From the NCBI GenBank assembly GCA_017411435.1, contig JAFQQD010000032.1:1-42454 (forward strand): a stretch of DNA of 42,454 nt. Direction: 5' to 3'. The translations under genes were made by a program, and so were the position numbers. A model generated the notes under the pieces. That model saw only the letters and a program-made list of their open reading frames with translations, made no database searches and was not told the DNA's origin. Below are positions 17,792 to 25,060 of this stretch, piece after piece (within the stretch, counting starts at the first letter, position 1; each line of letters begins with the position of its first letter). The stretch is from Clostridia bacterium (GTDB lineage Bacteria > Bacillota > Clostridia > UMGS1883).

Positions 17792-19265
17792 ACTGCTTCG
17801 CCTCTCCCTTCAATTTAAGCTTTATATCTTCGGGCTTTACATTAAGACCTACAAGGTCATTTTCATCATAGGTGTATTCGGTGTCAAGTACGAAATCCTC
17901 ATCCTCAGGTGTACGGATAGTCAACTGATAATGGTCACCCTTGTAGATGATTGACACGATTTCGCCACGCACAATACCCGATTCGTCATCGTCAAGGATT
18001 TCAATTGCGTCAAGACCGATTGTTGCAACAACATCGGCATCGGTAAAGTCATACTTCGTTCCGTCAGGACCTACCACATAACCCTCATCGTCAAGCGAGG
18101 AGCCCTGCACAAGAGCTGTTATATCGCAAGGGAACGGAGTTTCAGAAATAACAACGCGGTTCTGCTTGTCAATATACGCATCGTTATAAATATTCGCCGT
18201 AAGCTCTTTCTTCATGATATGAATACCGTCAGGCTCAATGTCAAACATATATGTCTTGCCCACATCAAAACTGCGTGTATCAACAACTACAAGCTCATTT
18301 CTGCCAACCATAAGGATATATTCATAGTGAATACCCTTGAAAATTTTGCTGACGATTTTGCCTTTTGCCATCCCTTCTTCATTTTCTTTGATATGAACAT
18401 CTTCGGGGCGGATTACGATATCAACCTTTTCATTTTTCGGGAATTCATCAACACAGTCGAAGGTATGGTTGATGAAACGCACCTTCATATCGCCCTTGTA
18501 AGTACCGCTGTAAATGTTGCTTTCGCCGATGAAGTTTGCAACGAAAGCATTATTGGGTTCGTTATAAATGTCCTCGGGCGAGCCTACCTGCTGAATCATA
18601 CCGTCCTTCATAACAACAACAGTATCGGAAAGTGTAAGCGCCTCTTCCTGGTCGTGTGTAACATAAATAAATGTAATGCCGAGTTTTTTATGCATCGCTT
18701 TAAGTTCAAGCTGCATATCCTTACGCATTTTAAGGTCAAGTGCGCCGAGTGGCTCGTCAAGAAGAAGTATTTCAGGCTCGTTAACAATCGCGCGGGCAAT
18801 GGCAATTCTCTGCTGCTGACCTCCTGAAAGAGTTGAAATATCACGGTAATCATAATCCTCAAGGTCAACTATTTTAAGCGCATTTTTAACTTTTTTATCT
18901 ATTTCTTCTTTTGTAAGATGGCGCATTTTACCGCCGTCTTCTATCTTTTTGAGTTTAAGACCGAATGCGATGTTGTCATAAACATCCATATGGGGAAAAA
19001 GTGCATATTTCTGGAAAACCGTATTTACAGGGCGCTCATAAGGCGGAAGCTGTGCAATATCCTCCCCGTTTAAGAGAATTTCGCCGCCTGTCGGCAGTTC
19101 GAAACCTGCAATCATACGGAGTGTGGTGGTCTTACCGCATCCGCTGGGACCAAGAAAGGTTACAAATTCCCCTTTTTTGACGCGCAGCGAAAAATCCTCA
19201 ACCGCGTAAGTCTGGCCAAAGTGTTTGGACACATTCTTCAGTTCGATAATTACTTTTTCTTTCAT
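17778..19265 (-). CDS. potA: Polyamine ABC transporter ATPase with extended C-terminus
   Basis: A 495-residue ATPase: Walker A GPSGCGKT near residue 36, the Q-loop, signature LSGGQQQR near 140, Walker [13 protein letters not shown], and the switch His in YVTHDQEEA. The usual PotA is about 350-380 residues. Here the C-terminus carries a first TOBE-like unit (about 275-355, with VIRPEDVHI) and then a second, similar one (about 405-490, with [10 protein letters not shown]). The extra unit may add a ligand or regulatory site. The start at 19265 has AGAGGTG upstream. First gene of the operon, directly behind a structured element. Confidence 0.93.
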   Translation of the reverse strand: MKEKVIIELKNVSKHFGQTYAVEDFSLRVKKGEFVTFLGPSGCGKTTTLRMIAGFELPTGGEILLNGEDIAQLPPYERPVNTVFQKYALFPHMDVYDNIAFGLKLKKIEDGGKMRHLTKEEIDKKVKNALKIVDLEDYDYRDISTLSGGQQQRIAIARAIVNEPEILLLDEPLGALDLKMRKDMQLELKAMHKKLGITFIYVTHDQEEALTLSDTVVVMKDGMIQQVGSPEDIYNEPNNAFVANFIGESNIYSGTYKGDMKVRFINHTFDCVDEFPKNEKVDIVIRPEDVHIKENEEGMAKGKIVSKIFKGIHYEYILMVGRNELVVVDTRSFDVGKTYMFDIEPDGIHIMKKELTANIYNDAYIDKQNRVVISETPFPCDITALVQGSSLDDEGYVVGPDGTKYDFTDADVVATIGLDAIEILDDDESGIVRGEIVSIIYKGDHYQLTIRTPEDEDFVLDTEYTYDENDLVGLNVKPEDIKLKLKGEAKQYAKK

Positions 19266-19278
19266 CTGTAAACACCTC

Positions 19279-19558
19279 TTAAGCACACGGAAGTCGAACC
19301 CCGTATGCCTTAAATTTGTAAAATTTGCACACTTTTCATTTGTCGTCCGTAGAAGGCGTCAGCCTATCTTCGTCCTCCGCATAAAAATTGCACTAAATTT
19401 TATGCATTTAAGGTCGAAGAGTTTTAAGGTAGACAATTTTCGGTTAAGGCAAGTAAAATTCTGCAGAGAATACAGTTCGTATTTTCAAGGAATTTTACGC
19501 AGTATTAATCAAAATTGGCATCTTAAAACCATACCGGGTTCGACTTCCGTGTGCTTAA
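19279..19558. repeat. 280-bp element with long terminal inverted arms, family C, copy 1
   Basis: The outer 29 bases (19279-19307 and 19530-19558) are complementary at 28 of 29 positions and start with TTAAGCACACGGAAGTCGAA. The core is related to 30300-30496, sharing TTTGTCGTCC, a GGC/GCC mini-hairpin and CGTCCTCCGCAT in the same order and spacing. A GCATAAAA hairpin and GTAAAATTC/GAATTTTAC lie further inside. The end nearest potA abuts its ribosome binding site, so the element would form part of the potA leader if transcribed through. No gene inside. Confidence 0.8.
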
Positions 19559-19592
19559 AATAAAAAATGCAGGTTGCATTACACAACCTGCG
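19557..19592 (-). terminator. Terminator of the structured RNA upstream of potA
   Basis: GCAGGTTG and CAACCTGC (19569-19576, 19584-19591) form an 8-bp GC-rich stem followed by six T on the minus strand. Confidence 0.85.
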
Positions 19593-19850
19593 ATAATATC
19601 TGCTTTTTAAGAGTCCTCCAAACGAGTCCTCTCGCGGATTTCGGACATACAGAGTCACTACTCTTATTGACCATTTCACAAGTTTGCGTAACACGCATTT
19701 CGGTTATAAAGTAACCAACTTATAAAACTGAGCTTTTAACTCAATCAATAATAAGGCGAAAAATTCGCCAATCGGCAGTGGACCCGGCTGTCCGTATGGC
19801 CTTAACTCTTGCGAGTGGTCCGAAATATTTGTTGCAGAAATTATCTGCTT
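19592..19850 (-). ncRNA. Candidate structured RNA of unknown family upstream of potABCD
   Basis: About 260 bases bounded by a promoter and a strong terminator on the minus strand, with no plausible reading frame. The ends pair (GAUAAU 19840-19845 with AUUAUC 19592-19597). A long-range 9-bp helix joins AUUUCGGAC (19818-19826) and GUCCGAAAU (19638-19646). Inside are ACUC-GCAA-GAGU with a GNRA loop, GGACC/GGUCC, GGCGAA/UUCGCC, a three-way junction closed by AAGUU/AACUU with GGUUA/UAACC and UGCGU/ACGCA hairpins, and GAGU/ACUC. GAGGACUC occurs twice near the 3' end. It lacks recognisable signatures of RNase P, tmRNA, SRP or common riboswitches; 6S-type or raiA-type RNA cannot be excluded by eye. 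It could be an independent RNA or an attenuator for potABCD. Confidence 0.7.
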
Positions 19851-19855
19851 TAGTT

Positions 19856-19886
19856 ATTATACTACTAAAAGGTGGGGGCGTGTCAA
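19856..19886 (-). promoter_or_regulatory. Promoter of the structured RNA
   Basis: Perfect TTGACA (19881-19886) and perfect TATAAT (19856-19861) on the minus strand, with a spacer of 19 bases, two longer than ideal. Confidence 0.7.
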
Positions 19887-20010
19887 GAGGTTTTTGAACT
19901 TTTTTTGTCGATTCAAGGAGGATTTTACCTAAATTGAAAATATCTATTGCGTTTTTATCTGAAAAAGTATAAAATTATAAGATGTAAAGTGCCTATAAAG
20001 GAGAATTCCT

Positions 20011-20703
20011 ATGATTATTAAAATTGCAGGACTTGTCATTGATGTAAAAAATAAATACAAGCATTTTGAAGATTATTGCAAGGAGTTTGAGTTTGACGGA
20101 AAGCCGCATTTTTCCGTCAAAGTTCCCGACAAGGTAATGCGCGAAGTCACGAAGAAAAACCCCGACTTTTCTGACGGATATCTTGAAACGCTTGAAATCT
20201 ACAGAATCATCTGCCGCAAAATCTTAAAATATGACGCAATGCTTATGCACTGCGCCGCAGTTGCCGTTGATGGTGAGGCGTATCTTTTCACCGCAAAAAG
20301 CGGCACGGGAAAGACAACTCATATCAATTTATGGCGTGAAAAATTTGGTGACAGATTTGTCGTTGTAAACGGCGATAAGCCCATCTTGCGCATCCGTAAC
20401 GGAAAATTCTTCGCCTGCGGCACTCCCTGGCGCGGCAAGGAAAATTACGGGCACAATATTGTAGCACCCGTCAAGGCGGTTTGCATCTTAGAGCGCGGCG
20501 AAAAAAATGAAATAGAAAAGATAGCCCCACACGAGGCTATCTCGACAGTTTTAACACAGACACTTCGCACAAACGATATGTACGAAATGGAAAAAATGCT
20601 TGTTCTGATTGATAAACTTTTAGCATCCGTTCCCTTTTACCGTCTTCGCTGCAATATGGAAAGCGAAGCCGCAACAGTTTCTTACGAAGGGATGCAGAAT
20701 TAA
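20011..20703 (+). CDS. HPr-kinase-like P-loop protein of unknown substrate
   Basis: A 230-residue protein with a P-loop (TAKSGTGKTTHINLW, GKT at 100-102) preceded by a conserved MHCAAV stretch, a GDKP segment at 121-124 and CGTPWRGKE at about 136-144. This arrangement is found in proteins related to the C-terminal domain of HPr kinase/phosphorylase. It lacks the HPr kinase N-terminal domain, and no HPr gene is adjacent, so phosphorylation of HPr is not claimed. Similar proteins in Clostridia often lie near peptide-modification genes; none is seen here. AAAGGAGAA precedes the ATG. It seems to be a single-gene unit. Confidence 0.75.
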   Translation: MIIKIAGLVIDVKNKYKHFEDYCKEFEFDGKPHFSVKVPDKVMREVTKKNPDFSDGYLETLEIYRIICRKILKYDAMLMHCAAVAVDGEAYLFTAKSGTGKTTHINLWREKFGDRFVVVNGDKPILRIRNGKFFACGTPWRGKENYGHNIVAPVKAVCILERGEKNEIEKIAPHEAISTVLTQTLRTNDMYEMEKMLVLIDKLLASVPFYRLRCNMESEAATVSYEGMQN

Positions 20704-20711
20704 GTCTTTAA

Positions 20712-20927
20712 TCAGAGTTTGAAATCAAGCGGGTCAAACATGGTGGTATCAAGGTTTCTGACTCTCGGCACGCGTGGGGCAAATGGGTTAAATACATATT
20801 TCCTGCAAACGGAGGACGGCTTAACCTCACCCTTATACTTACATGTATAAACCTCGCCATCCTTTGTCACAAACTTACAGTAACGGCAAGTGTCGGTTTC
20901 TTTAAGTTTTTTTGAAAAAAGTGCCAT
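20712..20927 (-). CDS. Small four-cysteine protein of unknown function
   Basis: A 71-residue basic protein with Cys at 14, 17, 29 and 41 (CRYC, TCKYKG, SVCRKY), spaced so that it could bind one zinc or iron ion. It has no signal peptide or membrane span. I do not recognise the family. The start at 20927 is backed by GGAGGAG and a 6-base spacer; a longer frame upstream would overlap luxS. It converges on the P-loop gene with only 8 bases between the stop codons, and is divergent from luxS. Confidence 0.7.
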   Translation of the reverse strand: MALFSKKLKETDTCRYCKFVTKDGEVYTCKYKGEVKPSSVCRKYVFNPFAPRVPRVRNLDTTMFDPLDFKL

Positions 20928-20996
20928 TTTAATCTCCTCCACCAACATAATAGCATATTTTACTACATTATTCAACCGAAATTTGAGGGATGCATT

Positions 20997-21455
20997 ATGA
21001 ATATAGAAAAAATTGAAAGCTTCAAAATAGACCACAACAAATTAAAGGAAGGTATTTATGTTTCGCGCATTGACGGCGATATCGTGACATATGACCTGCG
21101 CACAAGAAAGCCAAATATGGGCGATTATATGGATAACTGTACAATGCACAGTGTGGAGCATATGATTGCGACATATATCCGTTCGTCAGAACTTGCGGGG
21201 GATATAATCTACTTTGGCCCTATGGGATGTCAGACGGGATTTTATCTGCTCGTAAGAGACGCGGAAAATGAAAAAGTGCTTACCGTCCTTAAAGAAACTC
21301 TTGAAAAAGTAATAAATCACGAGGGAGAGGTTTTCGGCGCATCGCAGATAGAATGTGGAAACTACAAAAACCTTGATATAACTCTTGCGAAGGAAGAATG
21401 TAAAAAATATCTTGAAATCTTAAATAGCTATACACCCGATTTTAAGTATGAGTGA
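20997..21455 (+). CDS. luxS: S-ribosylhomocysteine lyase
   Basis: A 152-residue LuxS metalloenzyme that cleaves S-ribosylhomocysteine to homocysteine and the AI-2 precursor DPD. The metal ligands H51 and H55 (HSVEH, with catalytic Glu54) and C120 (QIECGNY) are all present. The length matches the family. GAGGGATG precedes the ATG. The next gene, 9 bases on, makes its substrate, so the pair forms the two-step activated-methyl-cycle recycling route. No SAM riboswitch is visible upstream. Confidence 0.97.
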   Translation: MNIEKIESFKIDHNKLKEGIYVSRIDGDIVTYDLRTRKPNMGDYMDNCTMHSVEHMIATYIRSSELAGDIIYFGPMGCQTGFYLLVRDAENEKVLTVLKETLEKVINHEGEVFGASQIECGNYKNLDITLAKEECKKYLEILNSYTPDFKYE

Positions 21456-21464
21456 GGAATAAAT

Positions 21465-22142
21465 ATGTTAGGAATTATCGGTGCAATGGACATTGAAATT
21501 GAAAAAATCAATGCCTGCCTTAAAAACAAAAAAGAAGAAATAATAAGCGGAGTTACCTACACGCAGGGCACACTCGGAAAATGCGAGGTTGTAACCGCCA
21601 TATGCGGTGTTGGCAAGGTTTTTGCCGCAATCTGCACGCAGACTATGATTCTCCGCTATAGGCCCGATGCAATTATAAACACAGGCATCGCAGGAACACT
21701 TTCTGACAAGGTCGGTGTCCTTGGCAGTGTCGTTGCGACAGCACTTGTTCAGCACGATATGGACACATCGCCACTCGGTGACCCGAAAGGGCTTATTTCG
21801 GGCATCAATGTTATTGAATTTCCGACAGATGAGACTCTTGCGCAGAAGATTTGCGAAAATATTGACACTCCATACATCCGCGGAATTATCGCATCCGGTG
21901 ACTGTTTTGTTGCAGATATCGAAAAAAAGGGAAATATCCGCGACACATTTAATGCCGTAGCCTGTGAGATGGAGGGCGCAGCCGTTGCCCATGTGTGCTA
22001 TATGAGTCGCGTCCCCGTATGCGTAGTCCGTACAATTTCTGACGGTGCAGACGGCGGCGGAGAACTCAGTTACGAAGAATTCCGCGTAAAAGCGGCAGAC
22101 CTCAGCTCAGAAATTATGATTAAAACGATTGAAAGTATGTGA
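21465..22142 (+). CDS. mtnN: 5'-methylthioadenosine/S-adenosylhomocysteine nucleosidase
   Basis: A 225-residue nucleosidase of the PNP/UDP family that removes adenine from MTA and SAH. It has the N-terminal GIIGAMDIEIE (catalytic Glu11), CGVGKVFAA, the GIAGTL turn, CEMEGAAVAHV (ribose-binding Glu) and RTISDGAD (catalytic Asp). It lies directly after luxS and before a nucleotidyltransferase gene with a 5-base gap, so all three are probably one operon. Confidence 0.96.
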   Translation: MLGIIGAMDIEIEKINACLKNKKEEIISGVTYTQGTLGKCEVVTAICGVGKVFAAICTQTMILRYRPDAIINTGIAGTLSDKVGVLGSVVATALVQHDMDTSPLGDPKGLISGINVIEFPTDETLAQKICENIDTPYIRGIIASGDCFVADIEKKGNIRDTFNAVACEMEGAAVAHVCYMSRVPVCVVRTISDGADGGGELSYEEFRVKAADLSSEIMIKTIESM

Positions 22143-22147
22143 TTTAG

Positions 22148-22882
22148 ATGAAAAGTATAGTTCTTGCGGCAGGATATGCCACACGCCTTTATCCCCTGAC
22201 AGAGAATTTCCCGAAACCGCTTCTTGAGGTGGCAGGGAAAAGCATCCTCGACCATCTTTTGGATGATATTGACACTCTTCCCGAAATAGACGAGCATATT
22301 ATAATTTCAAACCACAAGTTTTACCACCATTTTGAAGAATGGAAAAAGACCTGTAAACTGAAAAACCCCGTTACAATCATTGATGACGGCTCGATGACCA
22401 ACGAAACGCGTCTTGGCGCCGTGAAGGATATTCAGTTCGCCATTGAAACTCTTAATCTTGACGACGACCTGCTTATAGTTGCAGGCGATAATCTTCTTGA
22501 TTTTTCACTTGGAGAGATGGTAAAGCTCTTCCACGAGAAAAACTGTGCCGTTGTAATGTGCAACTATGTGGAGGATGTAAATCTTCTTCGCAAGCGCGGT
22601 GTTATGATTCCAGACAGTGAATTCCGCGTAATCTCTATGGAAGAAAAACCCCAGGACCCCAAGAGCAATTGGTGTGTTGGCCCATTTTACATTTATAAGC
22701 GCGAACAGCTTCCCCTCGTTAAAAAAGGGATTGAGGAAGGCTGCGGAGTGGATGCCCCGGGCAGTTTCATTTCCTATCTGTGCGGTAAAGAGGATGTGTA
22801 TGCCCTTAAAATGCCTGGCGAGAGGTATGATATAGGGGATTTGAACAGTTACGAGGAAGTAAAGAAAATCTTTGCAAACTAA
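22148..22882 (+). CDS. Sugar-phosphate nucleotidyltransferase family protein
   Basis: A 244-residue single-domain nucleotidyltransferase with the signature AAGYATRLYPLTENFPKPLL at residues 7-26, a metal-binding VAGDN segment and a VKxSxEEKP-like ISMEEKPQDP. Such enzymes activate sugar 1-phosphates with NTP, for example RmlA and GalU, but the family is broad. The enzyme lacks the left-handed beta-helix acetyltransferase tail of GlmU. The substrate cannot be told; a role with luxS is not implied by chemistry. No terminator is visible before the next promoter. Confidence 0.85.
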   Translation: MKSIVLAAGYATRLYPLTENFPKPLLEVAGKSILDHLLDDIDTLPEIDEHIIISNHKFYHHFEEWKKTCKLKNPVTIIDDGSMTNETRLGAVKDIQFAIETLNLDDDLLIVAGDNLLDFSLGEMVKLFHEKNCAVVMCNYVEDVNLLRKRGVMIPDSEFRVISMEEKPQDPKSNWCVGPFYIYKREQLPLVKKGIEEGCGVDAPGSFISYLCGKEDVYALKMPGERYDIGDLNSYEEVKKIFAN

Positions 22883-22888
22883 AATGTA

Positions 22889-22917
22889 TTGACAAGATAC
22901 AAAATATCTGCTATTAT
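22889..22917 (+). promoter_or_regulatory. Promoter of the lysine riboswitch transcript
   Basis: TTGACA (22889-22894), 17 bases and TATTAT (22912-22917), starting just after the nucleotidyltransferase stop. The transcript would begin about ten bases before the aptamer. Confidence 0.8.
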
Positions 22918-22935
22918 GACATAAATAAACAAAAT

Positions 22936-23098
22936 TGGTAGAGGCGCGGTTATTATCAGTACCTTTTACATCAGGCAATCGGTAAAAGCGAAAGGAATCA
23001 CCGCCGAAGCAATGTGTATGCCAGTGCATATCTGCTGGGCCGTCAGAGAATATCTGCCGGACTGTCACAAGGGGGAAACCCTCGTGGAGCGCTATCGT
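22936..23098 (+). promoter_or_regulatory. Lysine riboswitch (L box) aptamer
   Basis: The conserved blocks of the lysine aptamer appear in order: GGTAGAGGCGCGG, CAGTA, CGAAAGGAAT, CACCGCCGAAGC, GCTGGGCCGTC, GGACTGTCAC and the closing GAGCGCTATC. The closing P1 helix pairs GGTAG with CTATC. A terminator follows about 45 bases later. Lysine binding is expected to stabilise the aptamer and let the terminator form, turning off the transporter downstream. Confidence 0.95.
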
Positions 23099-23141
23099 GA
23101 TTCAAAATAATGGTAAAGAATATATTTTCATTGTTCTTCCA

Positions 23142-23173
23142 CAGGTCACGGTACATCCGTGGCCTGTTTTGTT
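23142..23173 (+). terminator. Riboswitch-controlled terminator
   Basis: CAGGTCACGG with CCGTGGCCTG forms a strong stem around TACAT, followed by TTTTGTTT, in the leader between the lysine aptamer and the transporter gene. Confidence 0.88.
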
Positions 23174-23218
23174 TGGATTCGCACATACCCTAAATACCTA
23201 AAATAAGGAGGAAAAACA

Positions 23219-24808
23219 ATGAAAAGAAAAAATCATCTTTTCGCAATCTGCGCGGCACTGATTCTTTTAGTGCTGTGCCCCGCGGCAGCTTTTGCCGAGG
23301 AAGGAGAAGTAGTCTCCAAAATGGCAGGAACATTCTGGTCGCTCGTTCCGCCGATTATCGCGATAGGTCTGGCACTTATCACAAAGGAAGTTTACAGCTC
23401 GCTCTTTGTAGGTGTTCTTATGGGCGGACTCTTTGCCGCAAACTTCAGTCCCCTTAAAACAGTTGACACTGTTGTAAATGAAGGTCTTATCGCCGCAGTT
23501 TCAGGAACAGCGGGAATATTTATTTTCCTTGTTGTTCTGGGCGCAATCGTAGAGCTTGTCAACAAAGCAGGCGGCAGCGCCGCTTTCGGCGAGTGGGCAA
23601 AAGAGAACATCAAATCGCGCACAGGTGCAATGATTGCAACATTTATCCTTGGCGTACTCATCTTTATTGACGACTACTTTAACTGTCTCACAGTAGGTAC
23701 AGTAATGCGTCCCGTTACAGATGCTCACAAAATTTCAAGGGCAAAACTTTCATACCTTATTGATGCTACTGCAGCACCTATCTGTATGATTGCTCCTATT
23801 TCTTCATGGGCAGCGGCAGTATCCGAATTTGCTCCCGAAGGACAGGGGTTAAAGCTCTTTATTCAGGCAATCCCCTATAACTTCTATTCACTTCTTACAC
23901 TTGTGTTTGTTGTGGCAATGGCAGTTATGAAGGCGGATTACGGCCCCATGGCACTCCACGAAAAGAACGCGATGGAAAAAGGCGACCTCTTCACAACAGG
24001 TGAGCGCAGGGAATCAGTACAGACACAAGTTTCTTCAAGAGGCAGAGTTATTGATTTAATAATGCCCATAATCGTACTTATCGTAGTTTGCGTGTTTGCG
24101 CTTGTTTATGTCGGCGGAATCCTTGACGGTGCAAACTTCATTGACGCATTTGCAAATACTGATGCAACAGTCGGTCTTCCTCTTGGCGGACTTATTGCTC
24201 TTATCGTTGCTATTATCTATCTTATAGCACGCAGAGTTATAACATTTAAGGAAGCCATGGACTCTATCCCAAAAGGCTTTATGGCGATGGTACCTGCTAT
24301 CACAATTCTTACACTTGCAACATCACTTAAGAATATGACAGGACTTCTCGGTGCAGACGCCTATGTTGCAGGACTTATGGAAGGCGCAGCAGCAGGACTT
24401 GCTAATTTCCTTCCTGCGATTATTTTCCTTGTTGCTTGCTTCCTTTCTTTCTCAACGGGAACATCATGGGGAACATTCGGTATCCTTATTCCCATTGTCG
24501 TTGCAATTTTCCCTGCAGGAAGCGTAAATCTTATTATCGGTATGTCAGCCTGCCTTGCAGGTGCAGTATGCGGTGACCACTGCTCGCCTATATCAGACAC
24601 GACAATTATGTCATCTGCAGGTGCTGAATGTGACCATATCAACCATGTTTCAACTCAGATGCCCTACTCAATAAGCGTTGCAGCGATATCATTTGTAATG
24701 TATATTATTTCAGCGTTTATAAAGAGTGCGTATATTCTTCTCCCTGTGGGAGTGCTCCTTACCATCCTATTCCTTTTCATAATTAAAAAGAATATGGCAA
24801 AAAACTAA
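23219..24808 (+). CDS. lysW: NhaC-family transporter, predicted lysine importer
   Basis: A 529-residue polytopic membrane protein of the NhaC Na+/H+ antiporter family with about 11-12 spans, and polar motifs within spans such as IDDYFNCLTVG, APISSWAA, STGTSWGTFG and GDHCSPISDTT. Because a lysine riboswitch controls it, lysine transport is the likely role; earlier comparative work on the lysine regulon predicted NhaC-type LysW proteins as lysine transporters. The N-terminus looks like a cleavable signal peptide ending AFA at residue 26, which is unusual in this family. AAGGAGG precedes the ATG. Confidence 0.85.
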   Translation: MKRKNHLFAICAALILLVLCPAAAFAEEGEVVSKMAGTFWSLVPPIIAIGLALITKEVYSSLFVGVLMGGLFAANFSPLKTVDTVVNEGLIAAVSGTAGIFIFLVVLGAIVELVNKAGGSAAFGEWAKENIKSRTGAMIATFILGVLIFIDDYFNCLTVGTVMRPVTDAHKISRAKLSYLIDATAAPICMIAPISSWAAAVSEFAPEGQGLKLFIQAIPYNFYSLLTLVFVVAMAVMKADYGPMALHEKNAMEKGDLFTTGERRESVQTQVSSRGRVIDLIMPIIVLIVVCVFALVYVGGILDGANFIDAFANTDATVGLPLGGLIALIVAIIYLIARRVITFKEAMDSIPKGFMAMVPAITILTLATSLKNMTGLLGADAYVAGLMEGAAAGLANFLPAIIFLVACFLSFSTGTSWGTFGILIPIVVAIFPAGSVNLIIGMSACLAGAVCGDHCSPISDTTIMSSAGAECDHINHVSTQMPYSISVAAISFVMYIISAFIKSAYILLPVGVLLTILFLFIIKKNMAKN

Positions 24809-24830
24809 AAACCAAATATACCAAAGGGCA

Positions 24831-24872
24831 AAAAAGAGAGGAAGTTTCGTTTGAAACTTCCTCTCTTTTTTT
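24831..24872 (+). terminator. Terminator of the lysine transporter gene
   Basis: AAAAGAGAGGAAGTTTC and its complement form a 16-17-bp stem around GTTT, followed by eight T. Confidence 0.93.
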
Positions 24873-24916
24873 TGAAAGGCACATTAACGGGGTTGTAGAC
24901 TTTGTTAATGCGAGTG

Positions 24917-24970
24917 GTATGGGGGCGGGGTGAATTTTGTTAGCTGAAAGCGTCACAAAATTCGACCTCC
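24917..24970. repeat. GGGGACGGGG-family palindrome, degenerate copy
   Basis: It opens with GCGAGTGGTATGGGGGCGGG, as at 28704, and contains the inner pair GAATTTTGT/ACAAAATTC, but the outer CCCCGTCCCC arm is lost. The following 70 bases up to valS are G/C-rich hairpins of no clear function (GAGG...CCTCC, CCGGGG/CCCCGG-type). Confidence 0.55.
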
Positions 24971-25060
24971 GCTTCCTGCGGCGGGCCCCTTTTGTCCTCC
25001 GGACATTTTCCCCGCTACCGGGGAAATCAACCCCAAACATAAGATTATCGTCACTTTCTA

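Noticed and set aside
19279-19558. Ordinary MITE
   Set aside because: The terminal repeats fit, but the related element at 30242-30528 has entirely different end arms, which a standard MITE family would not show. Not fully excluded.
19592-19850. RNase P RNA, tmRNA, SRP RNA or a cobalamin, FMN or SAM riboswitch
   Set aside because: The conserved blocks of these RNAs (for example GAGGAAAGTC of RNase P, GGTCCGGAAGGAAGCAGC-like of SRP) were not found. 6S and raiA-type RNAs could not be excluded by eye and are left open.
20928-20996. SAM or SAH riboswitch before luxS
   Set aside because: Only 69 bases lie between the divergent genes and no aptamer motif is visible.
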